Positions 52,792 to 59,435 of a stretch of DNA of 64,000 bases are shown here, one piece after another (the stretch's first letter is position 1; each line of letters begins with the position of its first letter). The stretch lies in the NCBI GenBank assembly GCA_963791885.1, contig CAWBUL010000005.1, forward strand, positions 1,736,001 to 1,800,000. The letters are read 5' to 3'. Origin of the DNA: CAVSUZ01 sp963791885. Its GTDB lineage: Bacteria > Pseudomonadota > Alphaproteobacteria > Acetobacterales > Acetobacteraceae. Under the pieces are notes generated by a model. The model was given only the letters and a program-made list of their open reading frames with translations, was not told the origin of the DNA and ran no database searches. Position numbers and translations under genes: made by a program.

Positions 52792-53962
52792 TGGTGTCGA
52801 TCATCGAATCAAGGCTTTGATCCGGCAGATCCGGTAGCGCGATGCGCACCAGCCACGGCTCGCCGCCCGGTGCCGGAAACGCATCCATGACTGTGAAATC
52901 GAACCCGAAGCTGCCGGCCTGACGGGCCGGGAAGCCGGCGTCGCTGAGGCTGGCGGCGAGATTGCGCGCGGCATTACGTGCCTGGTCCTCGGTCCAGTTC
53001 GCACCGAAATCGAGAGTGAAGAACAGGCCGTGATGATAGCAGCGCGCACCGAGCGCCCGCGCGGCGCGGTGATTATTGCGAATGATACGGGATACCCTGG
53101 CACGGGTCAGGGCGCGCCATGACTTACTGGCGACGAATGGTGGTAAGTGCTCCGGGACAGCCGCCGCGCCGATCAACCGGATCGCCGTCCTGAGAGCCGG
53201 TACGAGCCGCTCTGCCAATGGTTTGGCCACAGCTGGAGCGGCCAGGACCACGGAGCCGAGCCGGCCGTATTCAACCCCGAGGGAATTGAGCTTGGTGTGG
53301 CTGCGCACCAGTGCCACGGCTGTTCCGGCGCGGGTGGCGGTTCGCAGCACCGCTCCGATGCGGCCGGAGGAGGCGGTGAGGCAGGTGGTATCGAAGACGA
53401 GAAGATCGAGGCCCGTGGGATCGGAAGGGCCGGGGTAGCGTGGGCTGCCGCTGTCGCGGAGGCGGACATGCATGTGGCCTTGGTCCGGTGTAACGGGACG
53501 AAGACCAAGAGGCGCGCCGTAGGTTTGGAGAAGCTCCGCGGTCTCCGGATAGCCGTCCGGCTCGATTGCGATCGACGCGCCAGGGATTACCTGGCTGATG
53601 GCGAGCATGATCGCCGCAAGCGCGGCCATGCCGGAAGATGTGTAATCACAGCTCCACTCCGCGAGGCCGGCGGGCAGCGGGTAAATTGGCGGTCCAAACA
53701 CGGTCAGGTCAGCACGCTGGTAATTGTACTCCAGCCGGAATGGCCCTGACCGAAGATCGCTTTGTCGGGTCCAATGGGTCTCCGTAAACCGCCAGCCGTC
53801 CTTTGCCTGTTTGGACTTCAACTGCGCCGCAGCCTGGAATTTACGCGCGGCAATATCAGCGATCGTTACTTGCTCGGCAGCGGAGGACGGAGCGTCGAGT
53901 GTTGCCTCGAGCAGGGCGATTTCCGCGTGCTTGCGGCGCAAGTAGTCGGACAGGGTTTCCAC
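52721..53962 (-). CDS. PLP-dependent aminotransferase-fold protein, unknown specificity
   Basis: A 413-residue protein from GTG 53962; GTG 53992 is an alternative start. The fold-type I layout is visible: CDYTSSGMAALAAIMLAIS (PLP-phosphate loop), DLLVFDTTCLTASSGRIGAV with an Asp, and the Schiff-base lysine candidate VRSHTKLNSLGVEYGRLGSV. The C-terminal domain ends ARNLAASLSDAGFPARQAGS. I do not recognise the subfamily; a lyase or beta/gamma eliminase of Cys/Met type is possible. It is divergent from a ThDP-dependent enzyme gene. The open frame continues far upstream antisense to that gene, which is a shadow. Confidence 0.65.
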   Translation of the reverse strand: METLSDYLRRKHAEIALLEATLDAPSSAAEQVTIADIAARKFQAAAQLKSKQAKDGWRFTETHWTRQSDLRSGPFRLEYNYQRADLTVFGPPIYPLPAGLAEWSCDYTSSGMAALAAIMLAISQVIPGASIAIEPDGYPETAELLQTYGAPLGLRPVTPDQGHMHVRLRDSGSPRYPGPSDPTGLDLLVFDTTCLTASSGRIGAVLRTATRAGTAVALVRSHTKLNSLGVEYGRLGSVVLAAPAVAKPLAERLVPALRTAIRLIGAAAVPEHLPPFVASKSWRALTRARVSRIIRNNHRAARALGARCYHHGLFFTLDFGANWTEDQARNAARNLAASLSDAGFPARQAGSFGFDFTVMDAFPAPGGEPWLVRIALPDLPDQSLDSMIDTIRQACTRLHAAAHCAELAAGRRA

Positions 53963-54034
53963 AACGGCACCGGGACCAGGGTTGAGAAACACCCGGGTCC
54001 AGGTCAGGTTCCGGCAGACGAACGGAGAGAGCGC

Positions 54035-55573
54035 ATGAACGGGGCCGAATTGCTGGTGCACACGCTGCTGGGGAGCGGCGTCGAGGTTTGCTTTGCCAAT
54101 CCCGGGACCTCCGAGATGCATTTCGTGGCGGCGCTGGACCGGATTCCCGGCATGCGCTGCATTTTGGGGCTGTTCGAGGGTGTGGTGACCGGTGCGGCGG
54201 ACGGCTATGCGCGCATGGCGGGCAAGCCGGCGGCAACGCTGTTGCATTGTGGGCCGGGCCTCGCGAATGGGCTGGCCAATCTGCACAATGCGCGGCGGGC
54301 ATCGTCGCAGATCGTCAATATTGTGGGTGATCAAGCGACGTATCATCGGCCGCTGGATGCGCCGTTGACGGCGGATACAGAGGGATGGGCGCGGCCGGTC
54401 TCGGGGTGGGTGCGCACGGCAACCCGGGCGGAGACGGTCGGGCGCGATGCGTCGGTCGCGGTGCAGGCAGCCCGGACGGCGCCGGGGCAGATCGCGACGC
54501 TGATCCTGCCCGCAGATACAGCATGGGATGCGGGCGGGGTGGTGGCGGAAGCGCTGCCGGTGCCGGAGCGCCCGCAGGCAGAGGCGCACGCCGTGCGCGG
54601 CGCGGCCTCGGTGCTGCGGAGCGGGGAGAAGACACTGCTGCTGTTGGGCGGCGATGCGCTGCGCGAGGCTCCGCTGCGATCGGCGCACCGGATCGCGGCG
54701 GCGACCGGTGCGACGATGATGGCGCTGGGCTCGAACGGGCGAGTGGCGCGCGGGCAAGGGCGGGTGCCGATCAACCGCATTCCGTACCCGGTGGATCAGG
54801 CGGTGGCGGCACTGGCCGCCTTCCGGCATGTGATTCTGGTGAACGCCCGCAAGCCGGTGATTTTCTTTGCCTATCCAGGCAAGCCGGGATCGCCGGTCGC
54901 TGACGACGCCACTGTCCATGTACTGACGCGGCCGGAGCAGGACGCAGAGGCGGCGTTGAAGTGGCTGGCAGAGGAGGTGGGGGCGGGGGAGACGGCCATG
55001 CCCGATCCGGGTCCTCGGCCCGAGCCCGCAAGGGGAGCGCCGACACCGGAGGCGTTCGCACGTACGATCGCGGCGCTGCTGCCGGAGAATGCGGTGGTTG
55101 CCGATGAAGCGGTGACGTTCGGGCGGGGGTTTTACCCTGCGACCTATGTCGCTGCGCCGCATGACTGGCTGCAGGTGACGGGTGGAGCGATCGGCGGCGG
55201 GCCACCGCTGGCGACCGGGGCAGCGGTCGGCGCGCCGGGACGGCGGGTGGTGAATTTGCAGGCGGACGGTTCGGCGATGTACACGCTGCAGGCGCTGTGG
55301 ACCCAGGCCCGCGAGAAGCTGGACGTGACGACCGTGATCTTCGCGAATCGCAAGTATCAGATCCTGATCGGCGAACTGGCCAATGTCGGGGCCAATCCGG
55401 GGCGGACGGCGATGGATATGCTGGATCTGGGCAGCCCTGACCTGAACTGGGTGGGCCTGGCGAACAGCATGGGGGTCGAGGCGGTGCGGGCCGAGACGTG
55501 CGAGGCGTTCGCCGACCTGTTCAACGCCTCGGTGGGGCGGCGGGGACCGTTCCTGATCGAGCTGGCGATCTGA
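54035..55573 (+). CDS. Thiamine-diphosphate-dependent enzyme (acetolactate synthase large-subunit family)
   Basis: A 512-residue ThDP enzyme. The N-terminal domain has CFANPGTSEMHFVAALDRIP and the ThDP-activating glutamate in LGLFEGVVTGAADGYARMAG. The C-terminal domain has QADGSAMYTLQALWTQAREK and VTTVIFANRKYQILIGELAN, the metal/ThDP motif (GDG...N). No regulatory subunit lies next to it. Members of this clade are often annotated acetolactate synthase or benzoylformate/2-oxo acid decarboxylase. GGAGAG precedes the ATG. The 72 bases between it and the divergent PLP-type gene must hold both promoters. Confidence 0.87.
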   Translation: MNGAELLVHTLLGSGVEVCFANPGTSEMHFVAALDRIPGMRCILGLFEGVVTGAADGYARMAGKPAATLLHCGPGLANGLANLHNARRASSQIVNIVGDQATYHRPLDAPLTADTEGWARPVSGWVRTATRAETVGRDASVAVQAARTAPGQIATLILPADTAWDAGGVVAEALPVPERPQAEAHAVRGAASVLRSGEKTLLLLGGDALREAPLRSAHRIAAATGATMMALGSNGRVARGQGRVPINRIPYPVDQAVAALAAFRHVILVNARKPVIFFAYPGKPGSPVADDATVHVLTRPEQDAEAALKWLAEEVGAGETAMPDPGPRPEPARGAPTPEAFARTIAALLPENAVVADEAVTFGRGFYPATYVAAPHDWLQVTGGAIGGGPPLATGAAVGAPGRRVVNLQADGSAMYTLQALWTQAREKLDVTTVIFANRKYQILIGELANVGANPGRTAMDMLDLGSPDLNWVGLANSMGVEAVRAETCEAFADLFNASVGRRGPFLIELAI

Positions 55574-55591
55574 CGCTTCGGCGAGCAGGCT

Positions 55592-55646
55592 GTCTCGGTG
55601 GAGTCTCAATTTCCGTTGTGTGGGATTTTAGATCGTTAAATGAGAC
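55592..55646. repeat. Dispersed short repeat, copy 1 (55 bp)
   Basis: Begins GTCTC and ends GAGAC, so its ends are inverted. Shares GTCTC, ATCTCA/GTCTCA, GGGA and a central GATC with copies at 55731 and 55845. First of three in a 310-base intergenic stretch after the ThDP gene. Confidence 0.65.
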
Positions 55647-55730
55647 AAACGGAAGGAGGCCGCCGGCGAGGGATGCCATGTCGGACTGTGCCGCCTTCCG
55701 GGCAACGGATGACGGGCTCGGCTCGTGAGC

Positions 55731-55785
55731 GTCTCACGGAAATCTCAGTTTTCGAATTTCGGGACTTCAGATCATTCTGCGAGAT
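55731..55785. repeat. Dispersed short repeat, copy 2 (55 bp)
   Basis: Begins GTCTC and ends GAGAT; aligns with copy 1 over 55 bases with several substitutions and no gap. Start-to-start distance to copy 1 is 139 bases. Confidence 0.65.
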
Positions 55786-55844
55786 AGCGGATTTCATTCG
55801 GTTGGCGATCCGCGCTCTGGGTGCGGCAGTCGGAAACGCGACAT

Positions 55845-55901
55845 GTCTCGGCAGAATCTCAATGTTGGAGTTTTGCGGGATTCGTAATCATGAGGTGGGA
55901 C
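55845..55901. repeat. Dispersed short repeat, copy 3 (57 bp)
   Basis: Begins GTCTC and ends GGGAC; the same pattern with a two-base insertion. Start-to-start distance to copy 2 is 114 bases. The stretch 55574-56005 around the copies holds no gene. Confidence 0.6.
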
Positions 55902-56005
55902 GAAGGGTCCGCTGCGGATGCCGTGGAACAGGAGCTCGGTGTGTCATGGAACGGAGTATACCGTTAGTTTGGATAACTTAGTAGCACTATTCGGCGCCGC
56001 CAACT

Positions 56006-56449
56006 TCAAGGTGGGAGAGGGACCCAGCTCAGCGTCTCTGGCTGCGTTTCGTGCCGGATCGCCTCCTCCGGTATGACGACCCATTTCTGCGCGCTTCGGG
56101 TCCGGAAGTGGATTGTGGGCGTGAGCCAGCTGGTATCGTCCAGAGTGCCGGGCTTGATGTTCCGGTTCGGGTACGCGGCCGCTCCCGGAACATGGTACAG
56201 CCTTGTGCCGCACTCCGGGCAGAACCAGCATTCCATCACCCTGGTTTGGCTCGTTCGTCGGGTGAACATGGCAGGCGTGCCTTTGGTGATGCGGAAGCTC
56301 TCCTGAGGGATGACGGCCGCCATGGCGAAGGCCGAGCCGGACTGTTTCTGGCATTCGGTGCAATGGCACGCGTAGACGATCTGTGGTGGACCGGTGATCT
56401 CGTAGCGGATCGAGCCGCACTGACATCCACCGGACTGCGGGAAGGGCAC
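56006..56449 (-). CDS. GFA family protein (CENP-V/formaldehyde-activating-like, zinc)
   Basis: A 147-residue protein of the glutathione-dependent formaldehyde-activating (GFA/CENP-V) family. The two zinc sites are visible: GGCQCGSIRYEITGPP, then CHCTECQKQSGSAFAMAAVI, and MECWFCPECGTRLYHVPGAA. The domain binds zinc through cysteines and may bind a small thiol or formaldehyde adduct; the specific role is unknown. A large perfect inverted repeat lies 25 bases before its start. Confidence 0.9.
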   Translation of the reverse strand: MPFPQSGGCQCGSIRYEITGPPQIVYACHCTECQKQSGSAFAMAAVIPQESFRITKGTPAMFTRRTSQTRVMECWFCPECGTRLYHVPGAAAYPNRNIKPGTLDDTSWLTPTIHFRTRSAQKWVVIPEEAIRHETQPETLSWVPLPP

Positions 56450-56473
56450 GCCGCTCTCCTGACTGCTGTCCGG

Positions 56474-56521
56474 CTAGTGGATGGAATTTGACGGAAAGAG
56501 CCGTCAGATTCCATCCACTAG
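56474..56521. repeat. Long near-perfect inverted repeat (21-bp arms)
   Basis: Arm 56474-56494 starts CTAGTGGATGGAAT and pairs with 56501-56521 with only one G-T wobble, leaving the 6-base loop AAAGAG. The arms contain no T-run. It sits just upstream of the GFA gene start and before a gene-free stretch to 56879. It could be an operator, a transposon relic or a bidirectional stop. Confidence 0.75.
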
Positions 56522-56822
56522 GCTTTATTTGGTGGGCCGATTCACCCGACGCTTGATGGACTCAAGCGTGGGGATCGGACCACTAGGTATGATGTGCTTG
56601 CCGGCACGCAAGAGATTGGCGGGAGCGGATTCGGATGCCGGCGATGAATAGCTGACTCTTGGTATAGCGCGGCGGCGTTGGTGCTTGCGGCGAGAGGCAT
56701 TTACCACATGTGATTTAGCGGCACCCTGACCCCCCCTCGCGTTCATTGCTCATTATAGAGGGCTTTTCGACCAATTTCACATAAAACTATGCGCGTTGAA
56801 TTGAATGTCGGTGCACGCAAAA

Positions 56823-56854
56823 CCGTTCAGGATCGAAAGCGCGATCCTGAACGG
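56823..56854 (-). terminator. Rho-independent terminator of the Spy-like gene
   Basis: CCGTTCAGGATCG (56823-56835) and CGATCCTGAACGG (56842-56854) pair perfectly over 13 bases around AAAGCG. On the minus strand the hairpin is followed by TTTTG, consistent with termination of the gene ending at 56880. The 56522-56822 stretch upstream on the plus side holds no recognisable gene. Confidence 0.75.
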
Positions 56855-56879
56855 CCCTACGGGTTTGGGCGTGAGCTGT

Positions 56880-57380
56880 CTAACCCTGCTGATGGGCGCG
56901 CTTATGCGCCGCCACTCGCTGATCGCGGGCGCGGAACAACTGGTCGGCGTTCTGACGCTGCTCAGGTGACATGCTCTGGTACAAAGTCTGGAAGGCCGAG
57001 GCCATCTGCTGCATGTCCTGCGCGTGAACCTGTGCGAGTTGCGCGTAGGACTGCATATTCTGCGCCGCGTCCATCGTCTCCATCTGCGATCCGCGCTGGT
57101 CGATCGCGGTCCGCATATTATCTGCGTTCTGTCGCATGGTTTGTGCGAAAGCATCCCACTGCGACTGTTCCTGCGGCGTGATGCGAAGCTGGGCATGGAG
57201 CTGCTGTACGCGCTGCTCCACGGCCGCAGGGGTGTGTGCGGCGGCGTGGGGCGGCGCCACGGCTGCTGGCGGTGTTGCGGCGGCCGGGGCCCCGGTGGAC
57301 GTTGCGCCAGTTTGCGCCATCGCTGGCATCGCGAGCAAGGCCATGGCGCTGGCGGCAATGAGCAGGCTGCGTGTGTGCAT
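56880..57380 (-). CDS. Periplasmic LTXXQ/Spy-like protein
   Basis: A 166-residue exported protein with signal peptide MHTRSLLIAASAMALLAMPA (cleaved near MAQTG), an Ala/Thr/Pro-rich linker and a helical domain: EQRVQQLHAQLRITPQEQSQ, WDAFAQTMRQNADNMRTAID, and FQTLYQSMSPEQRQNADQLF. Such LTxxQ-type helical chaperones respond to envelope stress (Spy/CpxP), but the characteristic LTxxQ repeats are only partly recognisable (LRITPQEQ, MSPEQRQ). Start at 57380 follows GAGGA. Confidence 0.75.
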   Translation of the reverse strand: MHTRSLLIAASAMALLAMPAMAQTGATSTGAPAAATPPAAVAPPHAAAHTPAAVEQRVQQLHAQLRITPQEQSQWDAFAQTMRQNADNMRTAIDQRGSQMETMDAAQNMQSYAQLAQVHAQDMQQMASAFQTLYQSMSPEQRQNADQLFRARDQRVAAHKRAHQQG

Positions 57381-57403
57381 GCTGTCAGAGTCCTCTCGTG
57401 TGA

Positions 57404-57751
57404 TTAGTAGGCGTAAGCAGCAGGTGGGGGGGCGTAGTACGCGGGCGGTGCCGGTGCGTAATAGACGGGCGGTGGCGGCGCATACGCATAGGCGGGCGGC
57501 GGGGGTGGGGGTGCGACCGCGCTGCCGATCGCGGCACCTACGCCAAGGCCTAACAGAGCACCACCGATGATCGCGCCGGCGTCGTTGCCGCCGCCGTGAT
57601 ATCCGCCGTGATATCCGCCATGCCAGCCGCCGCCGTGCCCATCGTGATGATCGCCACCACCGTGATGCCAGTCCTGTGCCGCGGCGGGCAGAGCCAAGCC
57701 GGCTGTGAGCGCCAATGCCAAGCCGATGCGGGTAAGCCCGAATTTTCTCAT
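57404..57751 (-). CDS. Exported glycine- and proline-rich protein
   Basis: A 115-residue protein. Signal peptide MRKFGLTRIGLALALTAGLA (cleaved after AQD), then a glycine/histidine-rich stretch (WHHGGGDHHDGHGGGWHGGY) and a hydrophobic segment AGAIIGGALLGLGVGAAIGS, followed by a proline/tyrosine-rich tail (PPPVYYAPAPPAYY). Histidine-rich parts may bind metal. Common envelope glycine-zipper type protein; function unknown. AAGGAGAAAAACG precedes the ATG. Confidence 0.72.
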   Translation of the reverse strand: MRKFGLTRIGLALALTAGLALPAAAQDWHHGGGDHHDGHGGGWHGGYHGGYHGGGNDAGAIIGGALLGLGVGAAIGSAVAPPPPPPAYAYAPPPPVYYAPAPPAYYAPPPAAYAY

Positions 57752-57913
57752 CGTTTTTCTCCTTCCGGATGTCGGTATGGGGAGCGCCGACGACGAAATT
57801 GCGGACGGCGTCGCCACAATGTTGACGCGTGGAACGCTTGGGGACGGCGAAGGTGGCACGGGCTTGTGGCTCCGGGCCGGGGCAGGGCAGATTGCCGGCA
57901 TGGGGGATAACGG

Positions 57914-59164
57914 GTGAGCCGGCGCTTCTCAGCTTTTCGTGTGCTGCGGGAAGCGGTGCGCGGCAATGCCGGATGGGGGCCGCAATGGCGGGAGGCCGCT
58001 CCGAAAGCACGGTATGACGTGCTGATCGTCGGTGGCGGCGGGCATGGGCTGGCGACAGCGTATTACCTCGCGAAAGAGCATGGTATCCGCAATGTTGCGG
58101 TGCTGGAGAAGGGCTGGATCGGCGGCGGAAATACAGGCCGCAACACGACAATCATCCGTTCCAATTATCTGTGGCCGGAGAGTCAGGCGATCTACGAACA
58201 CGCGGTAAAGTTGTGGGAAGGATTGTCGCGGGAGCTGAACTACAACGTGATGTATTCTCCACGCGGCGTGATGATGCTGGCGCACAATCATCATGACGCT
58301 GTGGTCACCCGTCGTCACATTCGCGCCAACACACTCTCGGGTATCGATAATGAGTGGCTGACGCCGGAGCAGGCGAAAGCGTTCTGTCCGATTTTGAATG
58401 TTGAGGGACGATATCCAGTGCTGGGCGCGGCGTTGCAGCGGCGCGGCGGCACGGCGCGGCATGATGCGGTGGCGTGGGGTTACGCGCGCGGCGCTGATTC
58501 GCGCGGTGTCGATATCATCGAGAATTGCGAGGTGACAGCGATACGGCGCGATGCGTCAGGTGCAGTGCGCGGTGTGGAGACAACGCGGGGCGGGATCGAG
58601 GCGCGGCGCATTGGTGTGGTGGCGGCGGGGCACACCAGCGTGCTGATGGGGATGGCCGGTGTGCGCATGCCGCTGGAGAGTTTTCCGCTGCAGGCGCTGG
58701 TGTCGGAACCGGTGAAGCCGGTGATGCCATGCGTGGTCATGTCCAACACGATCCACGCCTATATGTCTCAATCCGACAAGGGCGAGATGGTGATCGGCGC
58801 GGGGACGGATGCGTACACGTCCTACAGCCAAGCGGGCGCGCTGCATGTGAACACGCACACGCTGGAGGCGATCTGCGAGTTGTTCCCGGTGGTGCGGCGG
58901 TTGCGCATGCTGCGCAACTGGGGCGGCATTGTGGATGTGACTCCGGATCGGTCACCGATCATGGGGCTGACGCCGGTGCCGGGGTTGTTCGTCAATTGCG
59001 GCTGGGGGACGGGCGGGTTCAAGGCGACGCCAGGCTCGGGGCATGTGTTCGCGCATACGATCGCGAAGGGCGTACCGCATCCGATCTGCGCGCCGTTCAG
59101 TCTGGACAGGTTCCGCACGGGACGGTTGATCGACGAGGCGGCGGCTGCGGCGGTAGCGCACTAA
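57914..59164 (+). CDS. soxB: Sarcosine oxidase subunit beta
   Basis: FAD-containing subunit of heterotetrameric sarcosine oxidase; 416 residues. The dinucleotide-binding motif is YDVLIVGGGGHGLATAYYLA, followed by GGGNTGRNTTIIRSNYLWPE (covalent/ FMN-FAD region) and GAVRGVETTRGGIEARRIGV with AAGHTSVLMG. GTG start with MSRRFSAFRVLREAVRGNAG. First gene of soxBDAG, which oxidises sarcosine to glycine, formaldehyde-derived one-carbon unit and hydrogen peroxide. Confidence 0.95.
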   Translation: MSRRFSAFRVLREAVRGNAGWGPQWREAAPKARYDVLIVGGGGHGLATAYYLAKEHGIRNVAVLEKGWIGGGNTGRNTTIIRSNYLWPESQAIYEHAVKLWEGLSRELNYNVMYSPRGVMMLAHNHHDAVVTRRHIRANTLSGIDNEWLTPEQAKAFCPILNVEGRYPVLGAALQRRGGTARHDAVAWGYARGADSRGVDIIENCEVTAIRRDASGAVRGVETTRGGIEARRIGVVAAGHTSVLMGMAGVRMPLESFPLQALVSEPVKPVMPCVVMSNTIHAYMSQSDKGEMVIGAGTDAYTSYSQAGALHVNTHTLEAICELFPVVRRLRMLRNWGGIVDVTPDRSPIMGLTPVPGLFVNCGWGTGGFKATPGSGHVFAHTIAKGVPHPICAPFSLDRFRTGRLIDEAAAAAVAH

Positions 59165-59165
59165 G

Positions 59166-59435
59166 ATGCTTCTCATCTTTTGTCCGTTCTGCCGCATGGA
59201 GCGACCAGAGATCGAATTCCGCCATGCGGGGCACGCGCATATCGCGCGGCCGAGCGATCCGGCGGCGGCGGATGACGAGGCGTGGACCGCTTATTTGTAT
59301 TGGCGGGACAATCCCAAGGGTGAGATCGCCGAGCGCTGGTATCACGTGCATGGCTGCGGGCGGTTCTTCAACGCGCGGCGGAATACGATCTCGGACACGC
59401 TGGGCAAGAGCTACAAGCCGGGTGAAGCGCCATGA
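59166..59435 (+). CDS. soxD: Sarcosine oxidase subunit delta
   Basis: Small zinc subunit, 89 residues. Zinc ligand pattern CPFCRMERPEIEFRHAGHAH near the N-terminus and HVHGCGRFFNARRNTISDTL toward the C-terminus match the family (Cys, Cys, His, Cys). Starts 2 bases after soxB stop and overlaps soxA by 4. Confidence 0.95.
   Translation: MLLIFCPFCRMERPEIEFRHAGHAHIARPSDPAAADDEAWTAYLYWRDNPKGEIAERWYHVHGCGRFFNARRNTISDTLGKSYKPGEAP

Noticed and set aside
53963..55609. Open frame continuing upstream of the PLP-type gene to 55609
   Set aside because: It is the antisense shadow of the GC-rich ThDP enzyme gene.
55592..55901. Three repeats as a CRISPR array
   Set aside because: Only three degenerate copies, unequal spacing, no cas genes.
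56525..56746. Minus-strand frame of 73 codons as transposase remnant
   Set aside because: No DDE or other transposase motif; only basic, low-complexity sequence.
57381..58151. Upstream extension of the Spy-like frame
   Set aside because: Covers the real gene at 57404-57751 and the sox promoter; low-complexity shadow.
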